DNA of 64,000 bases from Trichobilharzia regenti. Its lineage: Eukaryota; Platyhelminthes; Trematoda; Strigeidida; Schistosomatidae. The position numbers and the translations under genes were made by a program. Below, piece after piece: positions 21,840-31,562 of the stretch; the stretch's first letter is position 1; every line of letters starts with the position of its first letter. A model generated the notes under the pieces. The model ran no database searches. It had not been told where the DNA came from and saw only the letters and a list, made by a program, of their open reading frames with translations. The DNA lies in the NCBI GenBank assembly GCA_944472135.2, contig OX235262.1, positions 68,448,887-68,512,886 on the forward strand, given 5' to 3'.

Positions 21840-22200
21840 AACAGTGGAATGCAGACGGCGTGTTTCATCCTATCGGGGGACTCGTTGTCTGGAAGTTTCA
21901 ACCCAGTGCTCATCATTTCAGACGCCAATGAGTTATCCAGTAGGCTACTCAGCTACAAGTGCCGCATCTTGAGCAACAGATGTCGTTTGTGTCTTTTTTG
22001 AAATTTTTATTTCAAATTTCCCGTTGATTTGTTAAATTGAACCGATGTGTTCGGTTTCTGTTAACATGTTGGTTTCTAGTACGGTCGTTTTGAGGATGAT
22101 ATGAGGTGAAAATGGAGTTATTTTGTTGATGTCAGATAACGATAAAATTCAAGACGCGCATTTCGTTCTATTTGAGACTTGTCCTTTCTCAGGGTTTCGC
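21840..22200 (-). repeat. R2 (Smα-like) tandem pair
   Basis: Two minus-strand hammerhead segments about 300 bp apart: 21845-21900 (acaacgagtccc, gatgaaacacgcc, gtctgcattccac) and 22143-22195 (ggacaagtctcaaatagaac, gaaatgcgcgtc). The intervening cccgttgatttgttaaattg, cggttt and acatgttgg blocks match the R2 spacer at 24.63 and 47.76 kb. The arrangement suggests a head-to-tail dimer. Confidence 0.65.
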
Positions 22201-22561
22201 TCGCTTTTAAATGTCTGACAGTGGTATTTAATTATTTTTGCACACTTTTATTATTATTATTTTATTTATTATTATTTTACTTTGAATATCTCACACAGGA
22301 CAAGAATTTTGTATAATTAATTGTCATATTGGTGCAGCTTGGCTAGAATAAACCTCCATCATTTAATAGCTTTCTTCACACAAATGGTTATTGCAGTACT
22401 AGAGTGACTATCATTGTTTCAATTGGTTATTCACAAATTACAGATGCCTACAAATGGCCGGCAAACATTACTGTTTGACGTGAGTGCTTTCCCCCTACTT
22501 ATATCAGTCAGTAGTATGCATGATCGGTCGGCATTTCTTGTCAAAATTTCAGAACGGTAAC
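22201..22561. other. Unassigned spacer
   Basis: TTA-rich run at about 22246-22276. Nothing else recognised. Confidence 0.45.
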
Positions 22562-22573
22562 AAATCGTATACT

Positions 22574-22800
22574 TTTCAAGAATTAGTTTCTAAAGATTTT
22601 ATTTGATGCAGGTTAGATCAAGGACGGATGTTGGTTAAAGAGCCACTGAAAACTAGAGAGTACTGAACTGCTGTTTCGTCCCAGTTTGGGAACCATCGGA
22701 AGGTCCTGGCTTTGAAACCCAGTCGAAAACTAGGACGAAACAGCTGTCCATTACTCGCTGGTTTTCAGAGGTTCTCTATATCGATTCGTGGTATAACCTG
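22574..22800. mobile_element. R1 fold-back retroposon with 12-bp TSD
   Basis: Reverse arm (22574-22695: actgaaaactagagagtact, gaactgctgtttcgtccc) followed by a forward arm (22703-22800: aaaactaggacgaaacagct, gtccattactcgctggtttt). Exact flanking repeats aaatcgtatact at 22562-22573 and 22801-22812 mark a single insertion. Confidence 0.87.
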
Positions 22801-22812
22801 AAATCGTATACT

Positions 22813-23249
22813 GCCTGCAACTCAAATTTTTGACAATAGTTTCTGACAACTAGGCAACGTATTTATACAACCAAGATATCATTTAAAAATGGTTGGTGTC
22901 AGACGGCAGAATTCATTACTCAACGAAGTATCTAGCTTACTTACAACACCAGCCAAATTTTCATACTGAATTCGAATTTTTCATATCAGGTTACGAAATT
23001 TTATACCAAGAAGCAAGACTTCCACAGAAAGTCAGAACACTGATAACTTTGAATAATAAGATAAAAAAAATAGCTGGCACTGTGAGAATTAACTTTGGAC
23101 TCTGATTAACTGTCACGTCAATGTCACAAACTTGTAACTAAGTACTTCTCAGTCCTAGTTACTGAGAAAGGACAGCATTAATATGATTCACAATGAATTT
23201 GAAGATTAGGAGCTGGTGGTTCCTGACTCTATCCACTGAAAGGAAAATA
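22813..23249. other. Unassigned stretch
   Basis: A 70-codon frame (22893-23105, +) has no recognisable motif. No other signal. Confidence 0.4.
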
Positions 23250-23412
23250 ATGGAGAAGATTTGTAGCTGAGGTAGATGACTTTTATGTGGCTATGTTTTC
23301 AAAGCTGGGTGGTTTAATCACAAAGTCTGAAGGATGCGTTAAATAGGATGCCTAGAATAGCAATCAAATCTTTGCAGCTACCCAGATTAGAGAACACAGC
23401 CACATCAAAATG
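23250..23412. repeat. P3 tail remnants in inverted arrangement
   Basis: 23255-23340 resembles the reverse P3 tail at 8593 (gaagatttgtagctgaggta, gctgggtggtttaatcacaa). 23375-23410 resembles the forward tail (gagaacacagccacatcaaa). Low similarity but the same order of blocks. Confidence 0.45.
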
Positions 23413-23423
23413 AAAATAGCATT

Positions 23424-23705
23424 TGGTTATGGGATTCTATCATGAGCTGACATCGGTTGGAGAACCATTGGAAAACCTGGGGGTACTGGACAGCCAACCG
23501 TTTCGTCCTAGCTTTAGACTCTTCAATAGCGCGCACCCACCGGGGTTCAAACCCAGGACCTTTCGGTTACAAGGTGAGCTCGTAGGCCATTAAGCCCTTC
23601 GGATCCGATCCAGTACTCCCAGGTTTTCCGATGGTTCTGCAACCGATGTCAGCTTATGATGAAATCCTGTAACCAATCAATAAAATCCCTACAAACCAAT
23701 ATTTA
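23424..23705. mobile_element. R1 fold-back retroposon with 11-bp TSD
   Basis: Reverse R1 copy with 3' arm, hammerhead and tRNA-like head (23424-23612), then a forward 3' arm (gatccagtactcccaggttt to ccctacaaaccaatattt, 23613-23705). Exact flanking repeats aaaatagcatt at 23413-23423 and 23706-23716 show that the inverted unit moved as one. Confidence 0.88.
23482..23530 (-). ncRNA. Hammerhead ribozyme, one core change (R1)
   Basis: Minus strand: TTGAAGA (C to T at the first core base), stem II gtct/ggac, GAAA, stem III acgg/ctgt with loop ttgg, cleavage C, then cagta. Stem III is longer than in other R1 copies. Confidence 0.65.
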
Positions 23706-23716
23706 AAAATAGCATT

Positions 23717-24619
23717 CATTGTTTGAAATGTCATTTAACTACTTACTTGACTGATAAGTTATGTAATCCATTTTTCATGGAGCGGATATACTTTCTTTCA
23801 TTTTCTTATTCTTAGTTTACTTAAATGAGTTGGCATGCAAGTTTTTTAAGCAGATATCTCGATATTTCACCTACTTTTATCCCGTTACCATTCACCTAGT
23901 GGAAACTTTTAAAGATATCTTGAATGCATATTCCGTTAAACAGCAGGATTGAAAATACTCGCAGTCGAAAAGTTTGAGTCATATAACTTTGATTGATATC
24001 AATGTCATTTTATAATGAAGCAATTAAATCACTTCAAACAATTTCCTATTCTTCCTGTTTATGAGTTTATCACTTTACTATTATGTATCATAGGTTACTT
24101 GGACGCCTTCCTCTCCAAAAGGATACAGATGGAAATTTAACACTCAACTAATTATCCCATGCACCAGTATAGTACTAATTTCTTACTTCCAGAAATCTCC
24201 ATCTTTTAGTAAAGGTAACCATCTATTGACTAACTGTTGATTATGTAAGGTAACCAGAAGCGGTCAACAGGTAGCCCAAGAACTAGGCTTTGCATTTGTT
24301 GACTCTCTTAGCAGGACGTTTTTGAGACCCTGAAGAAAATGATGACAATCTTAAGATTCAAATCCGTATCATCTATTAGTGCACTCAAGGACGTTATCAA
24401 CAAAGTATTCGGGCTAAGAACTGACCTCCTGTTATGATGTCTTAAATATTGTGTGCTTATTCATTTTTTTCCAAGAAAAACAGCTGATTTTCAAAAGTTA
24501 TATCATCTTATAGGATGATCATCTATTCACGTGTCACTGGGTAATAAAAAATGTGGATACCTTTGCTTTTCCCTGTACTTAAGCTTCGATCATAATTCTC
24601 AATAAATAATCATCACTCA
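23717..24619. other. Unassigned AT-rich stretch
   Basis: No coding signal and no family recognised. Confidence 0.5.
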
Positions 24620-24761
24620 ATTCAATTTTAGATTTTCCCGTAGATTGATTAGACCGAAGGGGGCGGTCTCAGGTTGACATGTCGGCTTCTTGAGCAGATG
24701 CTTCGACGATGTTTGGGCATGTTACTAGAAGTAATTTCGGGGATAGTAATTAGCAGTGGAA

Positions 24762-24816
24762 TCTAGGATGCGCATTTCGTCCCACTAGGGAATTGCCAGC
24801 TGGATTTACCTGCATT
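24762..24816 (-). ncRNA. Hammerhead relic (R2)
   Basis: Minus strand: ccag-CTGGCAA-ttccctagtggga-c-GAAA-tgcgcatc-ctag. The first box is damaged, GAAA and stem I (ccag/ctag) remain. Confidence 0.6.
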
Positions 24817-25077
24817 CCGCAGTGTGATGATGTCCCTACCGAGGCTCGAAACCAGCACCTATAGTTTTAAACACCAATAGATCACTTGGGCCGGTCACTT
24901 CGGTTCGATCAATCGACGGGAAAATCTAAAGTTGAATTAACTAATTGCTATGGCCTGTTGCACAAGAGGCGGCTGTCGTAGCCCAAGTCGTCTAGTGGAC
25001 AACGTTTTGGCGTTTGAAATAATGGGCACTGGGTTCAAACCTCGTGTGAACATCATCACCCACTAAGGAATGCAGGT

Positions 25078-25136
25078 ACACACAGCTGGCGAGTCCCAAA
25101 TACGACGAAATACACGCTGTCCTGGATTCCACTGCT
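25078..25136 (+). ncRNA. Hammerhead relic (R2)
   Basis: cag-CTGGCGA-gtcccaaatacgac-GAAA-tacacgctgtc-ctgg. The core differs from CTGATGA at two positions; GAAA, the GTC triplet and stem II GTC/GAC are kept. Confidence 0.65.
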
Positions 25137-25165
25137 AATCACCATCCATCAAGTAACTTCTAAAT

Positions 25166-25389
25166 ATTTATTATAGCTGAAATTCAGTCTGTGATTAAAG
25201 ACCAAGAACCTGAAGAGAGATATTCGCATAACAATGGTTTTTTTCTCTGTAAAACTGTTTTTTTATTTTCTCAAGTCTCTTGCTGAATCAAAGCATCTTA
25301 TTCACAAATGAAATGGCCATTGTTGAAGTTATTTCGCATTCCCCGATTGATTGATTGATTAATCTTTTTTATTGTACTGTTTCAAACTT
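25166..25389. other. Unassigned spacer
   Basis: Short GATT-rich run near 25343-25360. Nothing else recognised. Confidence 0.45.
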
Positions 25390-25505
25390 TGGGTTTGAAT
25401 CTTAGTGAGGGCATTGCCATTCACTAAATACATAGTCTCATCTAAATGAAGAGCCTCAAACAGGGCAAAAAGAACATCCTGAATCCTACTGCTATCCAAC
25501 ACCAA
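25390..25505 (+). repeat. R2 (Smα-like) 3' fragment
   Basis: Remnant of the hammerhead region and 3' end: cattcactaaatacatagtc, atgaagagcctcaaacaggg and catcctgaatcctactgcta. Strongly decayed. Confidence 0.5.
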
Positions 25506-26944
25506 TTATGTCGCAAGCATGGTCCTTTTTAATGAAGAAAAGTACCGATATAAATTTACTGGCCTATTCATTTTCCAATACAATAAACAAGTCATTCTCC
25601 TCCTACACACACACATCCATATACTGGCAGACTCACAAAGACACAAATGTATACACGAAACAGTCCCAATCACTAATTGCCTCATTTTACCCAGTCATCA
25701 TGTGATCCCCCAAAAAATAAATAAACAAATAAAGTATTACAAATGCTTCTTTCCCCCTTTCTTTATATTACTTAACATCATTTCCTGTTGAGTTAGAGTT
25801 TATTTTCTACAAACAATTTTTATGTTTACAAAACAATTTCATATACACATTTATTTTATGTGAATACAATACACTGTCGACTTGTTGTTGAGGTTTGTAA
25901 TCCTTTTTTCTTTTCATTCTTACAAGTTCAATTTCTTTTCTCTTCATTTTACAATATATATCCGGTCATACAATTCTTATGTATAATGATATTTTGCTCA
26001 AATAAACGTGAGGATATACACGTGCCCACATGCTAGTTTTATTATCTATCCTTAGGGCATTATTTTTTTTTGAAAAAATGTTTCTATTGGGTTTCCCCTC
26101 CCCCAGCTTCGCCTTTTTCGTATTCATCAATCTAACACAATCACTAATTCCTTTGAGAGTAAATATATCCGTTGTTATAGCCTTCTAAAATGAGTGGTGG
26201 ACAATCTGTCTGTACTCATGATAGCAAAGGGATAACATTTTCTAAATTTAATTAGATAATACTATGCTTCATTATTAGAAGGAAAAATTAATAACAGACT
26301 CAATAGAAAAGTGGATGAACTAGAAGCCCTACAAAGCCTATACCTTTCTATATACTACTAATAATTAGTGACAGTAGTAGTTGTATGACTAAAATAGCAA
26401 CTAAGTGTAGAATTAACACGTAAGCAAAACACAGTCTTACTTATGAGTTGAAAATTAAGTTTTTTCTTTGACTGAACAAGCCATATTCTACACCAGACTT
26501 TGTTCACATAACTGTCACCCTGATTAATACAAGTATAATGTTTATATAACATACATATGTCTATCAAAGGAGAATAGTAGTGAAAACACCAAGCAAAATT
26601 GAATGCCTAAATTGATTTGTATGAGTCAGCAGCTAGTGTAAATGAAACTGTGAGTACAGAGCTAATTAGTTAAAGAAATGTGAATCATATTTTCATGTCT
26701 CCTTCTTTTTTAAAATAAAAATAACAGCTTTTATTGTAACATTGATAAAATTGCTCAAATGTAATGCATTTAAACAAACAGTAGCGTAGAATTTCCTTAC
26801 TTTTGCAAGGTAATTAACTTGGATTTGGTCTTCCTTAGTGTTATTAATAAAATATATGTGTATAGAAATAAATGATCTCATGGGATTATTATTATTATTA
26901 ATGTTAACTATTAAAATTAAAATGACATTTAGGTGTAAATTTTT
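25506..26944. other. Unassigned AT-rich stretch
   Basis: Several 60-90 codon frames on both strands are AT-driven and lack motifs. Nothing supported. Confidence 0.5.
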
Positions 26945-27150
26945 GAAATAGAATACTCACCAGCCATACCAAATGTGGACCGAGGTCCAACCCACTGCCG
27001 ACACACTCCTAAACCTAATTTAACAAGTAACAAAGCTTAGTATGTGAGGTTAGTCAGCTTATTCCGTAAAGAATAACACATCACTGCTAATGCTACTTCA
27101 GAGTTCAAAGTTGAAGCTAGGAGAGCAATGGAATAAAAATTTTCTTATAA
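26945..27150 (+). repeat. S1 tRNA-headed SINE, diverged
   Basis: Starts inside the tRNA-like head (gaatactcaccagccatacc), degraded B box (gaggtccaaccc), then gccgacacactcctaaacct and the S1 body (gtgaggttagtcag, cagagttcaaagttgaagct). Confidence 0.65.
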
Positions 27151-27545
27151 GTATATGTCTAACGGCAGTGTTGAGTAATTGAAGGATGAGTCAATTCGCC
27201 TCCAAAGAATTGCATTATTCTATTCAATTCTCATGATTTTTATCAAATTCAAAGTTTGTAAATTAATTACCGGTTTGTCCAGCTAGGTGGTCAGAATTTC
27301 GGTGGTTTGAACAGGGTAAATCCCTGATGATCTCACTCCCAAAGTAGTGAAATAACTGTCAGTTGTTTAAATTGCTTCGATCTGGCTAACAATGAGTAGC
27401 GAATACTCATATCAACTTTAAAGTACTATATATCTTCATTTTTTTAGTCACCTAATTTCGACTGAAGCTGTTAATCTCGGCTATTTTGTAGATATCCTCA
27501 TTGACCGTTTATAAAGCAAAGAAATGAAGTATTTGATCCCACTTG
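27151..27545. repeat. Unnamed repeat shared with 29.8 kb
   Basis: The block ttaaattgcttcgatctggc at 27368 is nearly repeated as ttaaatcacttcgatctggc at 29825, with weaker flanking similarity. Family unknown. Confidence 0.4.
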
Positions 27546-27745
27546 TGCGTCGATGGCTTACAGGATGAATGGTTGCCAGGTTCAATTTCTAGCCGACACA
27601 AATCTAAACCTCACATAGTTTACTAACCAAAAGAAAGTCTGATAAAGAGTGAAGCCTAAAGTTGAAACTAGCAACTGCAATCCATTAAAATAACAACACT
27701 GCTACTAAAACTATCAAGCTTGATTCTTCAAGTTTTATGTTGCAT
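27546..27745 (+). repeat. S1-like SINE remnant
   Basis: gcgtcgatggcttacaggat, gccaggttcaatttctagcc, gacacaaatctaaacctcac resemble the S1 tRNA-like head and early body with deletions. Confidence 0.55.
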
Positions 27746-27849
27746 TTGAAAGGCAAGATATGAAAAAGAAGCAAAAAGTAAATAATTGGTATCAGCTAAC
27801 TGGTTTATTTATCTTCTGTGGGACTTTAGAATAATTTGAAATCTATTTG

Positions 27850-28060
27850 TTTACTGGTATCCGGCAGTGGAGTCCAGGAGACACATGTTTCATTCTCTTG
27901 TGAACTCATCAGCTAAATATATCTGCAGCCTCTGTGAGAGGTAGTGTTTTCATATAGACATGAATCGAGAACACATAGTTTCAAATACCTAATGTTTATC
28001 CACTAGTACCACTGGGCCACCAGAGACATCTCTTCTGGGAACGACAGCTTTAACTGAGCA
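27850..28060 (-). repeat. R2 (Smα-like) retroposon copy
   Basis: Minus strand: tRNA-like part (ggtactagtggataaac, about 28010), then a hammerhead with intact core and the end ggactccactgcc at about 27861-27873. Confidence 0.78.
27871..27925 (-). ncRNA. Hammerhead ribozyme (R2, core intact)
   Basis: Minus strand: tttag-CTGATGA-gttc-acaaga-gaat-GAAA-catgtgtc. Both catalytic boxes are exact, stem II has four pairs, stem III pairs ACA with TGT around TG, and the cleavage triplet is GTC. Two extra bases (TC) precede the stem I strand ctgga. Confidence 0.75.
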
Positions 28061-28454
28061 TGCAAGAACACACAGTTGAATATTCAATCCCCAATAAAAC
28101 AATACGCATCTCTGAGATTTCGCTGTTTGCTGCCATCAGTTAATTAACATCATACAGATCTAAGAGCTTCGTCTGCGTCCGTATTAGGGACACGCATGTC
28201 AACAAAGGTTTAACATTTTGATTTAGCATAAACAGCCGACGAGAAATTTTGAAAATAACTTCAACAAATTTCAAACTCAGATTACGGTTAGTTTACTGTC
28301 TCAAGGATTTCTATACAGGTTGTCAAACTTATGACATTATATAACGTTTCATCTTTCCCTTTATGTATTCGACTGTGAAACTTGTTTTTCCTAGGCTAAT
28401 GGTATTTGAACGGTATACTCAACATTCCTAAAGGAGAAATTTTTCAAGGTGATT
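28061..28454. other. Unassigned spacer
   Basis: Nothing recognised. Confidence 0.45.
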
Positions 28455-28550
28455 ATACTTATTATAGTTATTCCTCTGGGTTCCGAGTGAAACATTGGGC
28501 TGCAGCAGTACACCTCCATTCCACTCTGTTCCCTGTAGTCGTTTTTAGCT
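28455..28550 (-). mobile_element. L1 (RTE) extreme 3' end
   Basis: Plus strand tattcctctgggttccgag, gaaacattgggctgcagcag and cacctccattccactctg match the reversed L1 3' terminus (compare 8875-8920 and 39460-39520). About 95 bp only. Confidence 0.7.
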
Positions 28551-28754
28551 AGCTATGCAATTAAGCAGAAACTTTGATTACCTCTTCAAACGATCTCTCC
28601 TGTATCATCTTCGAAGACCCAATTCGTCATTTCTTATTCGAGTTCTGAATGACTGTATTTGAAATTCTGTAAGTGCTTAGTAAGTCTTTAGGGATAAGAT
28701 AAAGATTTATAGTGCTAAGCAAAGAAATAAAACTGACTAAGGAAGCAACAGCTC

Positions 28755-28925
28755 ATCATGCGTCGGTGGCACATGGTCCAAGGTTCGATCCCCTGCTGAC
28801 TCACACTTGATATCTACGGTCGGTTTGCAATGTTTGGGCTACCGATATCCATGCTTAAAATTCCATACTTGTACCAAAAATACAGTGTGCAGTTAAGCTG
28901 TAATCAAAAATAAAAAATAAAAATC
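28755..28925 (+). repeat. S2 tRNA-headed SINE, head deleted
   Basis: gcgtcggtggcacatggtcc (internal deletion in the tRNA part), B box ggttcgatcccc, then the S2 body: tgatatctacggtcgg, gggctaccgatatccatgct, ccaaaaatacagtgtgcag and an A-rich end. The body differs from S1. Confidence 0.8.
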
Positions 28926-29049
28926 ATCATCAGATTGATGCATAGCGTCACAATGGGTAAAACTCTTTTGTTATTCTAAAACAGTTAGTATAATTGTGTT
29001 TAACTCATGAGATAAATGATAGAATTACCCATTTGCATATGCTTTTTAG

Positions 29050-29372
29050 TTTTCTTAGCCCGAATAGCTCAGTGGTAACGTCTATGACTGCAGCACTTGG
29101 CGACACAGGTTCAAATCTCAGAAGAAGGGACATTAATCCCTTCAAGGTTGCAGATACGCCTTCCTGACGAGTACCAAAAAGCATAAAACCTAGGTTCAGG
29201 GCTTCCTATCAGTTGCCTCCAATTACCTAGTATCATCATTTCAAAGTGCACGCAATGTTAGCGGGCCACCGAGCATAGTGGCCACATTACAAACTTGACT
29301 AATAGAACTCAGTTTGCACCAAAAAATAGACTAGAGACAGCAATTGCTAACAGGTGCCCAATTAAAGTAAAA
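29050..29372 (+). repeat. R3 tRNA-headed retroposon, full-length copy
   Basis: tRNA-like head at 29058-29130 (A box tagctcagtggtaac, B box ggttcaaatctc), hammerhead-like segment at 29163-29200, then the body to gaactcagtttgcacc and the end gcccaattaaag at about 29360-29371. Related reverse copies lie at 31.04-31.4 and 61.5-61.8 kb. Confidence 0.75.
29163..29200 (+). ncRNA. Hammerhead-like segment (R3)
   Basis: CTGACGA is intact, followed by gtaccaaaaagcat and AAAA in place of GAAA. Taken with the R3 copies at 31.2 and 61.58 kb, the ancestral unit had CTGANGA, a GTGCC/GGCAC-type stem and GAAA. This copy is inactive. Confidence 0.5.
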
Positions 29373-29384
29373 TACATCCATATG

Positions 29385-29630
29385 CATTGGTGGCGCAGGA
29401 GTAGAATGCTCACCAGCCACTCATGTAGTTCGGAGTTTGATCCCCGGCCGGCGCACTCGCAAACCTAGCTTCGCTGGTAATAAACCCTGGCAAGAGGAAA
29501 GGTTGGGCGTGAGACTTACAGCTCCATCCCGTAAAAAGAAAACCACTGTCACCGAAACTTTAAAGCTCTAGCTCAAAACCCTATGTACCACTGAGAACGC
29601 AAAGGAATAAAATAATAAATTATGAAATTT
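29385..29630 (+). repeat. S1 tRNA-headed SINE, near complete
   Basis: A box ttggtggcgcaggagtagaa, B box gtttgatccccggccgg, body ctagcttcgctggtaataaa, gaggaaaggttgggcgtgag, ccgaaactttaaagctc, and the end ccctatgtaccactgagaac plus gcaaaggaataaaataat. The end resembles the L1 3' terminus, as expected for a SINE mobilised by that RTE. Confidence 0.87.
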
Positions 29631-30444
29631 TACTTTTCAGATATGTGAGTAAGACATTTAAATTATTAAACCTAGGAGAAAGACCAAAGGAAACTACTCA
29701 CAAAAGCACACAAGTTTGACTAACGAGAATCCAAATGATTGTTTTGAACTGTATGAATATATAACCACTCTCATTAACTAGTAATGCCAGACTGGCCCAA
29801 ACCAGAGAAAAGGCTGCATGGTGCTTAAATCACTTCGATCTGGCTAGCAAATACTACTAGTTAGTATGACTAGTACCCAACTACCCCTATCAATCAATAG
29901 ATAGTTTATAACGCCAAGCATTTTTACTTGCTTCCTTGATGGCTATTTATGGTACCAAGCAGATCACATTGGAATGAACTATGGAACTATGTAAATGACA
30001 GACAGCAAATTAATTCAAAAATCAAGAATTTGATTTGATGGCATTAAAATACCTAACTTTATCTTGAATTTCAAGGTCTATTTTGATCACAATCGACTAA
30101 CCAATGTCATTTCTATAGACCTTCATGATGACTGGATTCTACAGGTCATGTTTGACTAGTTGATTGAAATAAGATTAAACAGTATGCTACCGGTTACCCT
30201 AATGATCAATCGATGTATGTAACCCAGTTAAAAACGGTATTGATCACACCTCAGTTAGCTGATTGGTAAAGTTTCTGACTAAAATACTGAGTAAAGTGGG
30301 TTGAGATTTGAAATCTCAAGAAACTCAGATCACAGTCTTTTTGTTAGTTGTCTGCAAACACTCAACTGAAACGATTACATAGGATGATATAGTATTTGTT
30401 AAGTATTACTTGTCACACCTAATACAGTTTACTAACTTTCATCG
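29631..30444. other. Mostly unassigned stretch
   Basis: Includes the unnamed repeat near 29770-29895 (see 27.4 kb) and a tRNA-like trace at about 30248-30330 (cagttagctgattggtaaag, gttgagatttgaaatctc). Otherwise nothing recognised. Confidence 0.45.
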
Positions 30445-31036
30445 CTTCAGCTACAGGCGGAACTGACGAGGATATCAAAGCAAGAATCGGAAAAGCCAGA
30501 AAACTCTAAGTGGAGGTCAACAGCACTCAGCATGGAAACTAAGATGTCGAACTCCAACTCAAATATGAAGTCAGTGCTACTTTATGGATCACAGACTTGG
30601 CACGTCATGAAGAACACCTCAAACAAACTACAGATTTTCACCAACAGTTGTCTTCGCTCAGTACTCAAGATCAGATGACCAGAAAAGATCAGCAGTAGTG
30701 AGGGATCTCTGGGAGCAAATCAACACAGAGGGAACCGATTGTGCAACAAATATGCAAGAAGAAATGGAGGTGGATTGACCATACTCTTAGAAAACAATCC
30801 ACCAAGTGATATCACTAGACAAGCCCTTGAGTGGAACCCGAATGGAAAACGGCAAGTTGGTCATCAGTGCGAGTGTAACATGGAGGAGGAAGAGGAGGTG
30901 ATGTGAAGAAGAGATAAATGAATGTGGTCAGACGTGGATCCAGGTGAGGACGTTGGCGGAGAACCGAACGCAAAAAAGACGTGTGGCTGGAGCCCTACAT
31001 CCCTCTAGGAACTAAAGGAGACAATAATAATAAACC
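30445..31036 (+). mobile_element. L1 (SR2-like RTE) 3' fragment with deletions
   Basis: cagctacaggcggaactgac, gatatcaaagcaagaatcgg, then gtcagtgctactttatggat (VLLYGSETW equivalent), ccaacagttgtcttcgctca and the end gagccctacatccctctagg with (AAT)n at about 31020-31034. The same subfamily as 3.6 and 8.8 kb. No open frame. Confidence 0.85.
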
Positions 31037-31039
31037 AGT

Positions 31040-31400
31040 ATTTTTGATTGGACTCTAGTCAGTAACTAGTGTAATGTATCTGTCCCTTGCTTAGTGTACT
31101 CTGATTTCTATCAGTCAAGCTTGCAATATGGCCACCATACCACTAGGTGGCTCGCCATCACGATGTACTGTGAATTTTTGGTATTTGATGATTGGAGGAA
31201 ATCGGAAAGAAGCCATGCTTCACCTAGGTTTCGTGCTAGTCGGTACTCACCAACCAGCAAGCCTTATCTGCAACCACATTGAAAGAACTCATGTCCCTTC
31301 GAGATTCGAACCCACGGTACCCAGTAGTACAGTCAGATATGTTGCCATTGAGCTATCCGGGATTGCGATTGACCTTCTGTAGGACTGTATTGGCTTCCTG
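31040..31400 (-). repeat. R3 retroposon, reverse copy
   Basis: Starts with the inverted R3 end (tttttgattggactctagtc at 31043), passes gcaatatggccaccata, then a hammerhead-like segment (31205-31250) and the tRNA-like head (B box RC gagattcgaaccc near 31302, A box RC gccattgagctatccggg near 31344). Two overlapping plus-strand frames here are shadows. Confidence 0.75.
31205..31252 (-). ncRNA. Hammerhead-like segment (R3)
   Basis: Minus strand: ttGGTGAgtaccgactagcac-GAAA-cctaggtgaagc. GAAA is exact and the first box decayed, the opposite of the 29.16 kb copy. Confidence 0.5.
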
Positions 31401-31526
31401 CCCATCGCCTCCAACCATCTAATACCAATAATAAACCAGCATTGTATTACTGTGTATCACTGTGGAACTATGTTCTACTGTAATGGTAGAAGACGAAAGA
31501 CTTGTTTTGTGCCTGTGAACATCTCT

Positions 31527-31562
<36 letters not shown>

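Larger units (their letters stand above)
24620..25165. repeat. R2 (Smα-like) head-to-head inverted pair
   Basis: A reverse copy (hammerhead at about 24762-24815, tRNA-like part to 24900) is followed by a forward copy (tRNA-like part about 24985-25050 with ggttcaaacc, hammerhead about 25078-25135). Both 3' ends (agcagtggaatcc / ggattccactgct) point outward. A spacer block gattttcccgtagattg (24632) recurs inverted near 24920. Confidence 0.78.

Noticed and set aside
29056..29130. Possible genuine tRNA gene
   Set aside because: A and B boxes are present, but it is the head of an R3 retroposon with related copies elsewhere; a full cloverleaf was not evident.
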